In this document: piece after piece, positions 48,063 through 57,402 of the stretch
Numbering within the stretch: position 1 is the first letter of the stretch
How the letters are laid out: each line of letters opens with the position of its first letter
NCBI RefSeq assembly: GCF_017349315.1
Contig: NZ_JAFMPP010000019.1
Coordinates: forward strand, 21,943 to 85,942
Source of the DNA: Jiella flava
Lineage (GTDB): Bacteria; Pseudomonadota; Alphaproteobacteria; Rhizobiales; Rhizobiaceae
Length of the DNA stretch: 64,000 nt
Direction of reading: 5' to 3'
Translations under genes and position numbers: made by a program
Notes under the pieces: model-generated
Told to the model about the DNA's origin: nothing
Database searches by the model: none
The model's input: only the letters and a program-made list of their open reading frames with translations

Positions 48063-48752
48063 TCAGGCCGCGGCTTCTTCCGGCTCGCGCAGCACGTAGC
48101 CACGGCCCCAAACAGTCTCGATATAGTTCTTGCCGTCGGCCGCCGTCGCCAGCTTCTTGCGCAGCTTGCAGATGAAGACGTCGATGATCTTGAGCTCCGG
48201 CTCGTCCATGCCGCCATAGAGATGATTGAGGAACATCTCCTTGGTCAGCGTCGTGCCCTTGCGCAGCGACAAGAGCTCGAGCATCGCATATTCCTTGCCG
48301 GTCAGATGCACGCGCTGGCCGTTCACCTCGACCGTCTTGGCGTCGAGATTGACCGTCAGATCGCCGGTGTGGATCACCGACTGGGCGTGGCCCTTGGAGC
48401 GGCGCACGATGGCGTGGATGCGGGCGACCAGCTCATCCTTATGGAATGGCTTGGTCATGTAATCGTCGGCGCCGAAGCCGAGACCGCGAACCTTGTCCTC
48501 GATTCCGGCCATGCCGGACAGAATGAGAATCGGCGTCTTCACCTTCGACAAACGGAGCGTGCGCAGCACCTCGTAACCCGACATGTCGGGAAGATTGAGG
48601 TCGAGAAGGATCAGATCGTAGTCGTAGAGCTTCCCGAGATCGACGCCCTCTTCGCCGAGATCGGTGGTGTAGACGTTGAAGCTCTCAGACTTCAGCATCA
48701 GCTCGATGCTTTGTGCGACCGCGCTGTCGTCTTCGATCAAAAGAACGCGCAT
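48063..48752 (-). CDS. ctrA: Cell-cycle master response regulator CtrA
   Basis: An OmpR-type response regulator of 229 residues. The receiver has LLIEDDSAV, the phosphoacceptor Asp in [18 protein letters not shown] and the Lys in DDYMTKPF. The winged-helix domain [31 protein letters not shown] and [14 protein letters not shown] is nearly invariant in alphaproteobacterial CtrA. The C-terminus ends EEAAA, in keeping with an AA-ending proteolysis tag. Start is ATG 48750-48752. CtrA-type motifs upstream suggest autoregulation. Confidence 0.97.
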   Translation of the reverse strand: MRVLLIEDDSAVAQSIELMLKSESFNVYTTDLGEEGVDLGKLYDYDLILLDLNLPDMSGYEVLRTLRLSKVKTPILILSGMAGIEDKVRGLGFGADDYMTKPFHKDELVARIHAIVRRSKGHAQSVIHTGDLTVNLDAKTVEVNGQRVHLTGKEYAMLELLSLRKGTTLTKEMFLNHLYGGMDEPELKIIDVFICKLRKKLATAADGKNYIETVWGRGYVLREPEEAAA

Positions 48753-48837
48753 CAAAAAGTCCTCTCAGCCAGCTGAGCCGAACCCCGGATATTCGGCTGA
48801 GCGTTTATTGTCATTGTTTGGCCCAAACTGGCACCGA

Positions 48838-48845
48838 ATGGTTAA
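48838..48845 (-). promoter_or_regulatory. CtrA half-site upstream of ctrA
   Basis: On the minus strand this is TTAACCAT, the conserved half of rhizobial CtrA boxes, 86 bp upstream of the ctrA ATG. The other half is poor. Confidence 0.5.
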
Positions 48846-48964
48846 CAAATCCTCATGGTCCTTCATGGACCCAGGCTGCGACGAGGCCGCAGTCTGAATT
48901 TCGGATCCGACCGGCTTCCGACAAACGCCTTTGTTTCCCAATGCAGAAACGATGCGAAGATCGG

Positions 48965-48979
48965 TTTACCCGGCCTTAA
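48965..48979 (+). promoter_or_regulatory. CtrA-type box upstream of fliJ
   Basis: TTTA-CCCGGCC-TTAA matches TTAA-N7-TTAA at 7 of 8 informative positions and continues with ACC. Its form is close to the box in the predicted origin at 55100-55116. Confidence 0.5.
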
Positions 48980-49114
48980 ACCCTCGACTCTATGATTAAC
49001 CGTGCGCGTAAACAGACGGTTAAGAGCCTTACGGGGTGAGCCTTGCCCGAAGCCGTCAAAACGCGGGATTCCAACGTGCTTTGACCGTCAAAGCCGTGAG
49101 TTGAGGGTTGGTGT

Positions 49115-49483
49115 ATGAAACGCGACAACATGGTGCGGCTGACACGCTTTAAGGTTCTGGAAAAGCGCCGGCAGGTCGAACAGCTCGAACTCATGCTGGA
49201 AGAATTCTCCCGGATGGCTGGCGAGCTTGATGCGCAGATCCTGAACGAAGAGAAGAAGTCGGGCATCACCGACATCAATCACTTCGCCTATTCGACCTTT
49301 GCCAAGGCGGCGCGGCTGCGGCGCGACAATCTGCAAAACTCGGCCAAGGATCTGAAAGTACAGATCAATGCCGCGCGGCTGTCGCTCGAAGAGGCCCAGG
49401 CCGAACTGGAAAACGCCGAGAAGATGGAACAGCGCGACGGCCATCGCGACGACCATGAGCCACGCCGCTCGGCCATCGCTTAA
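49115..49483 (+). CDS. fliJ: Flagellar export chaperone FliJ
   Basis: At 122 residues, it is almost entirely alpha-helical coiled coil. RLTRFKVLEKRRQVEQLELMLEEFSRMAGELD, INHFAYSTFAKAARLRRDNL and KVQINAARLSLEEAQAELENAE match rhizobial FliJ, which links the FliI ATPase ring to the flagellar export gate. No fliI is next to it here. A position beside ctrA with a CtrA-type box upstream fits cell-cycle control of flagellar genes. Confidence 0.85.
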   Translation: MKRDNMVRLTRFKVLEKRRQVEQLELMLEEFSRMAGELDAQILNEEKKSGITDINHFAYSTFAKAARLRRDNLQNSAKDLKVQINAARLSLEEAQAELENAEKMEQRDGHRDDHEPRRSAIA

Positions 49484-49541
49484 GACTGCGGCGCAGCTCT
49501 TGCCGTTGCGCCGCGCCTTTCCGTCGCAACCGCAAGGCCGC

Positions 49542-49574
49542 GCCTTCAGCCTTGAGGCTCAAGCAGCTGAAGGC
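49542..49574 (+). terminator. Stem-loop between convergent fliJ and mmsB
   Basis: GCCTTCAG (49542-49549) pairs with CTGAAGGC (49567-49574), and CTTGAG with CTCAAG forms the upper stem. It lies in the convergent gap just before the mmsB stop. No T-tract, so termination is likely but not certain. Confidence 0.45.
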
Positions 49575-49577
49575 GCA

Positions 49578-50444
49578 TCAGCCCTTGGAGCCGGACAGCG
49601 CCTCCAAGATCGCGGAAAAATCCTGGCCGCGGCCGCCGGCCTCGACGAAGCGGGCATAAATGTCGCTCGCCTGCCGGCCGATTTTTGTGACCGCCCCATT
49701 GGCCTCGGCGGCCTCTTGCGACAGCTGAAGATCCTTGAGCATGAGTTCGGCGGCAAAGCCCGGCTTGTAGCCCCGATCGGCCGGGCTTTCCGGGCCAATG
49801 CCGGGCGCTGGACAATAGGTATTGAGCGACCAGCAGGAGCCGGACGAGGTGGAGGCGACATCGAACATCGCTTGGCGGTCGAGGCCCAGCCGATCGGCAA
49901 GGTGAAAGGCCTCGCACACCCCGATCATCGAAATGCCGAGGATCATGTTGTTGCAGATCTTCGCCGCCTGACCGGCGCCCGCCTCGCCGCAATGCACCGC
50001 CTTCTGACCCATGATCTCGAACAGGGGCCGGCCCTTGGCAAAGGCTGCGTCTGACCCCCCGACCATGAAAGTGAGCGTGCCGGCCTCAGCGCCGCCGGTG
50101 CCGCCGGAGACCGGCGCGTCGAGGGACAAAAGCCCGTTGCCCTCTGCCAGCGCATGCACCGCGCGGGCGCTTTCGACGTCGATCGTCGAGCAGTCGATGA
50201 CGAGACGTCCCGGCTCCGCCACATCGATCAGGGTCTCATGCACCCGGCGCACGATGTCGCCATTCGGCAACATGGTGACGATCGCCTCCATGCCGGCGAC
50301 CGCATCCGCCATTGTCGCGACCGTCTCGACGCCCTCGACGGTGACCTTGACCGTGTCGAAACCTTTGACGCCATGGCCGGCCGCCGCAAGATTCTTCGCC
50401 ATCGGCGCGCCCATATGGCCAAGCCCGATGAATCCGATCTTCAT
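49578..50444 (-). CDS. mmsB: 3-hydroxyisobutyrate dehydrogenase MmsB
   Basis: Oxidises 3-hydroxyisobutyrate to methylmalonate semialdehyde with NAD in valine breakdown. GFIGLGHMGAPMAKNL binds NAD. DAPVSGGTGGAEAGTLTFMVGG forms the substrate site and the catalytic Lys is in GAGQAAKICNNM. Length 288 from ATG 50442-50444, preceded by GGAGGAGATGCG. It follows the 3-hydroxyisobutyryl-CoA hydrolase gene by 66 bp on the same strand, so the two consecutive steps are one operon. Confidence 0.94.
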   Translation of the reverse strand: MKIGFIGLGHMGAPMAKNLAAAGHGVKGFDTVKVTVEGVETVATMADAVAGMEAIVTMLPNGDIVRRVHETLIDVAEPGRLVIDCSTIDVESARAVHALAEGNGLLSLDAPVSGGTGGAEAGTLTFMVGGSDAAFAKGRPLFEIMGQKAVHCGEAGAGQAAKICNNMILGISMIGVCEAFHLADRLGLDRQAMFDVASTSSGSCWSLNTYCPAPGIGPESPADRGYKPGFAAELMLKDLQLSQEAAEANGAVTKIGRQASDIYARFVEAGGRGQDFSAILEALSGSKG

Positions 50445-50510
50445 CGCATCTCCTCCCGTTTTCTCCCGTTTTATCGTGTCGATCTCGCTTGTTGCCAGGG
50501 ACATCGCCGG

Positions 50511-51563
50511 TCAAAAGGTCAAGTCGTCCTCGCCAAGCGGCGCGAGCATCGCCGCGACGCGCTGCGGCGGCAAATCCTCGATGCGGGCGATCGGCCAGTG
50601 CGGCGTCTTGTCCTTGTCGATCACCGCCGCCCGTGTGCCTTCGAGAAAGTCGCCGTCTGACTGACTGCGATAGGTGTAGCGATATTCGCGAGCAAGGCTG
50701 GTCTCGATCACCGGGTCGGCCCGCGCCGCCCGGATCAGGTCGAGGGTGACGGCGACGGACAGCGGCGAGCCGCGCCGAATCACCCCGGCGGTCCGCGCGG
50801 CGAACGGGCTGTCATCCGCTTCGAGCGCCGCCAGGATCGCAGCCGCGTCGTCAGCGGCAAAGAAGCGGTCGACGTCCGCCTGAAGACCCGACAGCTCGCC
50901 GGCCGGCGGCGCCTCGAACAGATCCTCCAGCACAGCCGGATCGCCGGTCTTTTCCAGCCGCGCGATCGCCCCTTCGATCTTGGCGACCGGCATGTAGCGA
51001 TCGGCAAAGCCGGCAAAGATCGCGTCGGCCGCCGTCATGCGAAAACCGGTGAGGCCGAGAAATTCGCCGAGCCGGCCCGGAGCCTGCGCCAACACCAAGG
51101 TTCCGCCGACATCGGGAATGAGACCGATGGCGCATTCGGGCATCGCCACCATCGAGCGTTCGGTGACGATCGCCAAATCGCCATGGGCCGAGAGGCCGAC
51201 GCCGCCGCCCATGACGATCCCGTCGATGAAGGCGACATAGGGCTTGGGGTAGCGGGCGATCATCCGGTTGAGCCGGTATTCGTCGGCAAAGAACCGGCGC
51301 GCCGGATCAAATCGGCCGGCCTTGCCCTCATGATAAAGCGCGGCAATATCGCCGCCGGCGCAAAACGCTTTGTCACCCGCCGCATCGATGACGATGACGT
51401 CGACCGTCTCGTCGTCCATCCAGCCGGTGAGGGCCCCTTCGATCGCCAGCGCCATATCACGATCGAGCGCATTGAGGGCTTTCGGTTTGTTCAGCGTGAT
51501 GCGTCCGGCCCGGCCGACGCGGCGAAGCTCCACACCCACCACTTTGCCCCCAATCTCACCCAT
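50511..51563 (-). CDS. 3-hydroxyisobutyryl-CoA hydrolase (enoyl-CoA hydratase fold)
   Basis: At 350 residues, it is longer than simple enoyl-CoA hydratases, as usual for HIBYL-CoA hydrolases. RITLNKPKALNALDRDMALAIEGAL, KAFCAGGDIAALYHEG (oxyanion hole) and GIVMGGGVGLSAHG are present. The catalytic region MPECAIGLIPDVGG contains the Glu and Asp of the hydrolase class. The start is ATG 51561-51563. It produces the substrate of MmsB encoded next. Confidence 0.92.
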   Translation of the reverse strand: MGEIGGKVVGVELRRVGRAGRITLNKPKALNALDRDMALAIEGALTGWMDDETVDVIVIDAAGDKAFCAGGDIAALYHEGKAGRFDPARRFFADEYRLNRMIARYPKPYVAFIDGIVMGGGVGLSAHGDLAIVTERSMVAMPECAIGLIPDVGGTLVLAQAPGRLGEFLGLTGFRMTAADAIFAGFADRYMPVAKIEGAIARLEKTGDPAVLEDLFEAPPAGELSGLQADVDRFFAADDAAAILAALEADDSPFAARTAGVIRRGSPLSVAVTLDLIRAARADPVIETSLAREYRYTYRSQSDGDFLEGTRAAVIDKDKTPHWPIARIEDLPPQRVAAMLAPLGEDDLTF

Positions 51564-51745
51564 CTGACCCCGATCCTCTTTTCCGTCGTCGCCCTGGCTT
51601 GCACGGATCTGCGAAACATGTCGTCGCCAGATTGCTTGTCCATCCGTTGCTGGCGACGATAGGACGGCGCAGCCGGTCGTTCCAAGCGAGCGCCAAACAC
51701 CGATTCGCCGCAAATGCGCGGCGCTGCCAGCAAGGCTCCGCCCTC

Positions 51746-52450
51746 ATGAGCACGTCATCCGATGCCCCGATCCGGCCGCCGCTCGAGCCGCACCGCGCCC
51801 GCCGCTTCATCGAAGAAAACACCGCGATCACGACGGCGCCGCATGTCCCGGAGATTCGGTTGCGGCTCGCCAGCGAAGCCCATGACATCTGGCTGAAGAC
51901 CGAGGAAGAATTGGCCGAACTCGGCGTGCCGCCGCCGTTCTGGGCCTTTGCCTGGGCCGGCGGTCAGGGGCTGGCGCGGCTGCTTCTCGACGAGGCGAAC
52001 CTTGTTGCCGGACGCACCGTGATCGATTTCGCCAGCGGCTCGGGTCTGGTCGCGATCGCCGCCGCCATGGCCGGCGCGTGCTCGGTTCTTGCCGCCGACA
52101 TCGATCCCTTCGCCGGAACCGCGCTCGATATGAACCTCGCTCTCAACCTGCCAAACTCAGCGGCCTCCGTCACCTTTACCCGAGCCGATCTGACCGGCGA
52201 ATCTGTCGACGCCGAGGTTCTGCTTGCCGGCGACGTCTTCTACGACCGCGCCATGGCCGCCCGGCTGGTGCCCTGGTTCGACAGACTGGCGAAGCGCGGC
52301 GTTACCGTTCTCGTCGGCGATCCAGGCCGGGCTTATCTGCCGCGCCAACACCTGACCGCGCTTGCCGAATACCGCGTTCCGGTCAGCCGGGCCTTGGAGG
52401 ACCAGGAGATCAAGCGCGTCGTTGTCTGGCGATGGCACGGCGGCGAATGA
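51746..52450 (+). CDS. Class I methyltransferase of the COG3897/ETFB-lysine methyltransferase type
   Basis: At 234 residues. PPFWAFAWAGGQGLARLLLDE precedes the SAM motif VIDFASGSGLVAIAAAMAGA and LAADIDPFA. The post-I motif AGDVFYDRAMAA resembles the D-FY element of protein lysine methyltransferases such as ETFB methyltransferase. The family match is good; the target protein is inferred. ETF accepts electrons from acyl-CoA dehydrogenases, so a place opposite the valine genes may be meaningful or chance. The start is ATG 51746. Confidence 0.8.
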   Translation: MSTSSDAPIRPPLEPHRARRFIEENTAITTAPHVPEIRLRLASEAHDIWLKTEEELAELGVPPPFWAFAWAGGQGLARLLLDEANLVAGRTVIDFASGSGLVAIAAAMAGACSVLAADIDPFAGTALDMNLALNLPNSAASVTFTRADLTGESVDAEVLLAGDVFYDRAMAARLVPWFDRLAKRGVTVLVGDPGRAYLPRQHLTALAEYRVPVSRALEDQEIKRVVVWRWHGGE

Positions 52451-52671
52451 CAAGGGGGATCGGACCTCGTTGTCGGCCCGATGGAGCGACGTGCTCTGGG
52501 CGGGAATGACGCCCCGCACATTCACAGCCTTTAAGCCAAAGGATCATGCATTTCAGGACTGGGCATCCGTCTTTTGGCCAGGCGCGATAACACTCAAACC
52601 GATCGATAAGTTGACGGGACCGCATGTCACACCGCAAGGTCGCCGGTGGGGGAATTGCGGGGATCGGATCG

Positions 52672-53067
52672 ATGTCGTTGGCGGCGATCGATTATTTCGC
52701 CATCGTCCTGGCGACCGTCGCTTCGATGATTGTCGGGACGATCTGGTACACGGCGTTTGCGCACGCCTGGCAGCGGGCGGCCGAGCGCGGCGAGGATTCC
52801 CCACAGACCCGGCCGGACCATATCCTCATCGTCTTTGCCGCCGAATTGGTAATGGCGACGGTTTTCGCCCTGCTTCTCGACCATGATGCCTCCGATGAAC
52901 TCGGGGATGCGATGGCCCATGGGCTGGCAGTTTGGACCGGCTTTGTCGCCACCACCATCGTCGTCAATCAGCGCTTCGAAGGTCATCGCTGGGAGCTGAC
53001 AGTGATCGACGCCGGCCACTGGTTGATGGTCATTCTGGCCCAGAGCGCAGTACTGGCACTCATCTGA
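52672..53067 (+). CDS. DUF1761 membrane protein
   Basis: At 131 residues, it has about four hydrophobic segments: DYFAIVLATVASMIVGTIWYTAFA, LIVFAAELVMATVFALLL, HGLAVWTGFVATTIVVNQRFEG and DAGHWLMVILAQSAVLALI. This is the DUF1761 layout. Function unknown. The ATG at 52672 is used; an ATG 48 bp upstream is possible but would add Gly-rich non-family residues. Confidence 0.78.
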   Translation: MSLAAIDYFAIVLATVASMIVGTIWYTAFAHAWQRAAERGEDSPQTRPDHILIVFAAELVMATVFALLLDHDASDELGDAMAHGLAVWTGFVATTIVVNQRFEGHRWELTVIDAGHWLMVILAQSAVLALI

Positions 53068-53087
53068 CGGTTCGGTACGAAAACCCG

Positions 53088-53591
53088 TCAGAACGGCTTC
53101 ACCACCACCATGATGATGATGCCGATCAACAGCACCGCCGGGATCTCGTTCACAATCCGCCAATAGCGCGCGGGTCGTTCGTTGCGATCCTCGGCAAAGC
53201 GCCGCGTCGCCGCTGTCAGCATACCGTGGATGCCCGACATGGCCAGGACGAGGACGACCTTCACCCAGATCCAGAGGTCGCCGCTTTGCAGCCACCCGCC
53301 GAACCAGGCAAGCCAGACGCCCGCGACCCAGGTGCCGATCATCGACGGATTGATGATGCCGCGCAAAAGTCGGCGTTCCATCACCTTGAACGTCTCGGAC
53401 TGGAGAGAACCGACCGCCGCGTCGGCGTGATAGACGAACAGCCTGGGCAGATAGAGCATCCCCGCCATCCAAGCGATGACAGAAAAGACATGCAGCGCTT
53501 TGACCCAGAGATAACCCGATTCTGGAACCAGCAGAAACATCAGCGCCGCGATAACGATGGTCACGGCAAAGGCGATCATCGCGTTCTTCAT
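53088..53591 (-). CDS. hemJ: Protoporphyrinogen IX oxidase HemJ
   Basis: The penultimate step of haem synthesis, in the membrane. At 167 residues, it has four hydrophobic helices. WVKALHVFSVIAWMAGMLYLPRLFVYH carries the conserved His, and WIWVKVVLVLAMSGIHG the second conserved helix with Lys. RIVNEIPAVLLIGIIIMVVVKPF ends the protein. It lies in the same direction as hemE, 249 bp away, making a small haem cluster beside the origin. Confidence 0.93.
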   Translation of the reverse strand: MKNAMIAFAVTIVIAALMFLLVPESGYLWVKALHVFSVIAWMAGMLYLPRLFVYHADAAVGSLQSETFKVMERRLLRGIINPSMIGTWVAGVWLAWFGGWLQSGDLWIWVKVVLVLAMSGIHGMLTAATRRFAEDRNERPARYWRIVNEIPAVLLIGIIIMVVVKPF

Positions 53592-53840
53592 CGCAGCTTA
53601 CGGCCATCCCCAACGCCAAAGATCGAACCGGCCAGCATCGGCGCCTCGATCTCACATCACCATCCGACTCGGATCAGCCGGACGGCTTCGTTCCTGACTC
53701 CGAGCAGGCCGACGAGTCAATTCGCGATCGGCCGAGAGAACGGCAGGACCGGATTATACAGACGGCCTGTGGGAAAGGTGTTGGCAGCAAGCCCTGGCGT
53801 CGCGGGCCGCCCCCTTGTTCATCGGCCTTTCAGTGCTTTT

Positions 53841-54881
53841 TCAACCGCGAACCCGCTTCAACAAGGCCTCGACATGGGCCATCGGCGCGTCGGGGGTAAT
53901 ACCGTGGCCGAGGTTGAATATCAGCGGGCCCTGGCCGAGATGATCGAGGATCCGATCGACACCATCGTCGAGTGCCCGGCCGCCGGCGATCAGCCGCAGC
54001 GGATCGAGATTGCCCTGAACCGCGCCGCCTCGTTGCAGCGCCTGGGCGAAATCCATCGGCATCTGCCAATCGAGCCCGACGGCGTCGACGCCGGTCTTGG
54101 CGCGGTACTCGGTCAAAAACGCCCCGGCGCCCTTGGCAAAGCCGATAATCTTGGCGTCCGGAACCGCGGCCCGGACCTTCTCGACCATCCGCCGCACCGG
54201 TCCGATCGCATAAGCCTCGAAACTCTCCGCATCGAGAACGCCGGCCCAGGAATCGAAGATCTGCACGCAGTCCGCGCCGGCCGTCAGCTGGCGGATCAGA
54301 TAATCGGCGCTCATTTCGGCGAGCAGGTAGAGCAGCTTTTCCATCGATTCGGGATGGCGATAGCCGAACAGGCGGGCGGGCCCCTGATCGGGGGTACCAT
54401 GACCCGCGATCATGTAGGTCGCGACGGTCCAGGGCGCGCCGCAAAAGCCGATCAAGGTTGTCTCGGCCGGCAGTTCCTGGCGCAATCTCGCGATGGTGGC
54501 GATCACCGGGGCGAGATGGGTTTCGGCCTTGGAGGGATCGAGGCCGGCGATCTCGTCTTCGCGGATCGGCGTCAGCTTCGGGCCTTCGCCGGTGACGAAA
54601 TGCAGGCCACGATCGAGCGCGTCGGGAATGACCAGGATGTCGGAAAACAGAATCGCCGCATCGAAGCCGAAACGGCGGATCGGCTGGAGGGTAACCTCGG
54701 TGGCGAAGTCCGGATCGTAGCACAGATCGAGGAAGCTGCCGGCTTTGGCTCGCAGATCCCGGTATTCGGGCAAATAGCGCCCAGCTTGGCGCATCAACCA
54801 GACGGGAGGGGGGAAGACCGGTTCTCCCTCGAGCACTCGGATGAGCTTGCGCTGTGCCATGGCCGGCGTTCTCCCAATCAT
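53841..54881 (-). CDS. hemE: Uroporphyrinogen decarboxylase HemE
   Basis: Decarboxylates uroporphyrinogen III to coproporphyrinogen [27 protein letters not shown] is the N-terminal signature. [14 protein letters not shown] and [13 protein letters not shown] follow, with the C-terminal [19 protein letters not shown]. Length 346 from ATG 54879-54881; the second Met at 54860 with GGGAGA upstream is a good alternative. hemE flanks the chromosomal origin in Caulobacter, Rickettsia and rhizobia. Confidence 0.96.
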   Translation of the reverse strand: MIGRTPAMAQRKLIRVLEGEPVFPPPVWLMRQAGRYLPEYRDLRAKAGSFLDLCYDPDFATEVTLQPIRRFGFDAAILFSDILVIPDALDRGLHFVTGEGPKLTPIREDEIAGLDPSKAETHLAPVIATIARLRQELPAETTLIGFCGAPWTVATYMIAGHGTPDQGPARLFGYRHPESMEKLLYLLAEMSADYLIRQLTAGADCVQIFDSWAGVLDAESFEAYAIGPVRRMVEKVRAAVPDAKIIGFAKGAGAFLTEYRAKTGVDAVGLDWQMPMDFAQALQRGGAVQGNLDPLRLIAGGRALDDGVDRILDHLGQGPLIFNLGHGITPDAPMAHVEALLKRVRG

Positions 54882-55099
54882 TCAAGAATCCAATTTGAAG
54901 AGATTGATGATTCTTAGACTCGGTGGATAGCCGGGATTCACACCCTGCGCCAATTTTGGGAGTCGATCCGCAATCTCGACTAAGAGGCAAAATTGGGACG
55001 TGCCGCTCAGCTTGGGAAATTCGGGGATGAACCAGATTCTCCAAGCTTGGTGAATGGCTTGCCGACAAAACACAGCGTACGCCACCGGCGAAGAACGGG

Positions 55100-55116
55100 T
55101 TTACTCGCCGTTAACC
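55100..55116 (+). promoter_or_regulatory. CtrA-type box in the predicted origin
   Basis: TTTA-CTCGCCG-TTAACC fits TTAA-N7-TTAACC with one mismatch. It lies 12 bp before the best DnaA-box-like sequence, so CtrA could compete with initiation as in Caulobacter. Confidence 0.55.
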
Positions 55117-55127
55117 CTTGACGAGGC

Positions 55128-55136
55128 TTAGCCACA
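55128..55136 (+). promoter_or_regulatory. DnaA-box-like 9-mer
   Basis: TTAGCCACA matches the consensus TTATNCACA at 8 of 9 positions and is the best candidate in the gap. Confidence 0.45.
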
Positions 55137-55397
55137 GATTCGCTTTGCGCCGATCACAGCGGGCGAACGACGTGCGCCTGTGGATGGATGACGGATTGAT
55201 GAACAGAGCGGCGGGGACGACCTGTCGTCGACCCCAGTTGCGCAACTCTCACCCACAGGCTGGCGAGAATTTCGGGAATCCTTCAAGCCAGCGCTTGCCT
55301 TGGCAGCACGAATCGAATCCGGCCCCCTTGGGTCTTCGGGGCCATGGCGCTATCACATGCCGAAAGCTTGAAGATTTTGTTAAAAAGGGAACGACCC

Positions 55398-55997
55398 ATG
55401 CCCAAGGGCATCGTCCTCGCCTCCGGCAGCGTCCATCGCCGCGAACTTTTGAAAAATGCCGGGGTGGATTTCACCGTTCGGCCGTCTGAACTCGACGAGC
55501 GGGCGATCGAAGCGCCGCTGCGCGAGACCGGCGCGACGCCCGAGGATGTCGCGGCGGTGCTGGCCGAGGCCAAGGCGAGCGACGTTTCGAACAGCCATCC
55601 GGACGAGATCGTGATCGGCGCCGACCAAACCCTGGCGCTCGGCGACACCGTTTTTCACAAGCCCGCCAACATGGACGAGGCACGGCGCACGCTGTTGGCC
55701 TTGTCGGGGCAGACCCATACGCTGAACAGCGCCGTTGTCTTGGTTGAGAGAGGTGTCGTCACCTGGCGGCATATGGCGGTCGCCCGTATGACTATGCGCG
55801 GTCTCGATCCGGCGTTCATCGGACGCTATCTCGCACAGGTCGGTGCCCGAGCCTTGACCAGCGTCGGCGCCTACCAGATCGAACGGGAAGGCGTGCAGCT
55901 GATGGAAGCAATCGAGGGGGATTATTTCACCATTATCGGTCTGCCCATTCTGCCGCTGCTCAAGGAGTTGCGAGCAAGGGGCGAGATTGATGGTTGA
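55398..55997 (+). CDS. maf: Maf-family nucleotide pyrophosphatase (YceF-like)
   Basis: At 199 residues. [21 protein letters not shown] is the Maf N-terminus. [14 protein letters not shown] carries the GADQ form seen in YceF-type enzymes that hydrolyse m7GTP rather than d[39 protein letters not shown] is the usual C-terminus. The ATG at 55398 follows AAAGGGAACG. The gene overlaps aroE by 8 bp and opens the conserved maf-aroE-coaE operon beside the origin. Confidence 0.92.
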   Translation: MPKGIVLASGSVHRRELLKNAGVDFTVRPSELDERAIEAPLRETGATPEDVAAVLAEAKASDVSNSHPDEIVIGADQTLALGDTVFHKPANMDEARRTLLALSGQTHTLNSAVVLVERGVVTWRHMAVARMTMRGLDPAFIGRYLAQVGARALTSVGAYQIEREGVQLMEAIEGDYFTIIGLPILPLLKELRARGEIDG

Positions 55998-56967
55998 AAA
56001 CGATATGGACTGGACGCCCGAGCCTTATGTCAGCGGCGCCGAGCGGCCGCGCGGCGCCGGATCGATCTTCGACCCCGAACGCCGTGTTGCGGCAAGCGAG
56101 GGTCCGAAGGCTTTCATCACCGGTTGGCCGGTCTGGCATTCGCGTTCGCCGATGATCCACGGCCGCTGGCTGAGCGACTTCGCCATCGCCGGCTCCTATG
56201 TTCGGATCGGGGTGCCACCGGAGGAGATCGACGGGTTTTTCGCAAGCCTTGCCGACAAAGGCTTTGTCGGCGGCAATGTCACCATCCCCCACAAGGTCTC
56301 GGCCTTTGAGGCGGTCGGCCGGCGCGACGGTGACGCCGAAGCGATCGGGGCCATCAACACGCTGTGGTTCGAGGATGGCACGCTCGTCGGCGGCAACACC
56401 GACGCTTACGGCTTCGCGGCCAATCTTGACGACCGTCTTGCCGGCTGGACCACGGCCGAGACCGCACTGGTCATCGGAGCGGGCGGCGCCGCGCGGGCGG
56501 TGATCCATGCGCTGTTGTCTCGCGGCGTTCAACGCGTCGAAATCGTCAATCGCACCGAGGCCCGGGCGCATGATCTTGCCGCGCGCTTCGAGGCCTTGTT
56601 TCCGGGGCGTGTCGCCGGCCATGGTGAGGATCTGCGGGCGGCGCTTCTCGGCCGCACCGACCTTCTGGTCAATACCGCGCCGATCCCAGCGAGAGATCCG
56701 GACGACGAGACGCCGGACTGGTTTGCCGCCAAGCTCCCGGATTTGTCTGCACTGCCGGATGGCGCGCTCGTTACCGACATCGTCTACACGCCGCTGATGA
56801 CCCCGACGCTTTTGGCCGCCAAGGAGCGTGGCCTGCGCTTTGCCGATGGTCTCGGCATGTTGCTGCATCAGGCGGTGCCGGGCTTCGAGCGCTGGTTCGG
56901 CCGGCGACCCAAGGTCGACGAAGCGCTGCGCCAGGCGCTGATCGCCGATATCGAAAACGGATTGTGA
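55990..56967 (+). CDS. aroE: Shikimate dehydrogenase AroE
   Basis: Reduces 3-dehydroshikimate with NADPH. The substrate site [13 protein letters not shown], catalytic Lys in [19 protein letters not shown] and GGNTDAYGF are present. The NADP motif [15 protein letters not shown] and NRTEAR, and [11 protein letters not shown] near the end, complete it. Compared with most AroE proteins it has about 35 extra N-terminal residues. The ATG overlaps the maf stop. Confidence 0.95.
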   Translation: MVENDMDWTPEPYVSGAERPRGAGSIFDPERRVAASEGPKAFITGWPVWHSRSPMIHGRWLSDFAIAGSYVRIGVPPEEIDGFFASLADKGFVGGNVTIPHKVSAFEAVGRRDGDAEAIGAINTLWFEDGTLVGGNTDAYGFAANLDDRLAGWTTAETALVIGAGGAARAVIHALLSRGVQRVEIVNRTEARAHDLAARFEALFPGRVAGHGEDLRAALLGRTDLLVNTAPIPARDPDDETPDWFAAKLPDLSALPDGALVTDIVYTPLMTPTLLAAKERGLRFADGLGMLLHQAVPGFERWFGRRPKVDEALRQALIADIENGL

Positions 56968-56970
56968 GAC

Positions 56971-57402
56971 ATGTCGAGCGAAACCTCCTCCGGGTTCGAG
57001 CCCTCGGGCTTTCATCGCGCCATCGTCCGGCTGTTTTCCACCTATGCCGAGGGCTTTGACGATTTCGATCTCGACAAGGTTTTATCCTGTTTCGCCTATC
57101 CGGTGACGATCTGGCAGCTCGGCAAAGGCACGGTGTTTGCCGATGCCGAGGAACTGGCGGAAAATGTCGAAGCCCTGTTCGATGTTTTCGAAGCGGAGGA
57201 AATCGTACAATCTCGCTTTGCAATCGGCGAAGCGGCCTCGGACGGCAACGGCGCCTTTGTCGGCTTGTCCTGGACGCAGGAGCGGCTGGCCGGAGAAATC
57301 GCGATGGAATTTCGCTGTCGCTATGCCTTGCGGCGAGACGATTTTACCGCTGACTGGCGGATCGCGCTGGTGATCAACGAGGAGGAGGTCTCGATCGGGT
57401 GA
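56971..57402 (+). CDS. Small NTF2/SnoaL-like protein
   Basis: At 143 residues, it has alternating helix and strand as in NTF2-like folds ([29 protein letters not shown], then [28 protein letters not shown]). No catalytic residues are recognised. It starts 3 bp after the aroE stop and overlaps coaE by GTGA, so it is firmly in the operon, yet its role is unknown. Confidence 0.75.
   Translation: MSSETSSGFEPSGFHRAIVRLFSTYAEGFDDFDLDKVLSCFAYPVTIWQLGKGTVFADAEELAENVEALFDVFEAEEIVQSRFAIGEAASDGNGAFVGLSWTQERLAGEIAMEFRCRYALRRDDFTADWRIALVINEEEVSIG

Larger units (their letters stand above)
48753..49114. promoter_or_regulatory. Divergent ctrA-fliJ promoter region
   Basis: These 362 bp lie between divergent ctrA and fliJ and contain no gene. 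They hold a CtrA half-site (48838-48845) on the ctrA side and a full CtrA-type box (48965-48979) on the fliJ side. Another TTAACC lies at 48996. Confidence 0.6.
54882..55397. other. Predicted chromosomal origin region (oriC)
   Basis: This gene-free gap between hemE and maf-aroE-coaE is where oriC lies in Caulobacter and several relatives. Seen in it: an AT-rich left part (54880-54920); at least ten GANTC (CcrM) sites between 54886 and 55319; a CtrA-type box at 55100-55116; and DnaA-box-like 9-mers, the best TTAGCCACA at 55128. Weaker ones are at 54934, 55179 (minus strand) and 55249. No perfect TTATCCACA is present. Confidence 0.72.

Noticed and set aside
52932..54917. A 661-codon open frame opposite hemJ and hemE
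   Set aside because: Low-complexity His/Arg/Gly/Pro-rich translation; the opposite strand encodes two well-conserved enzymes.
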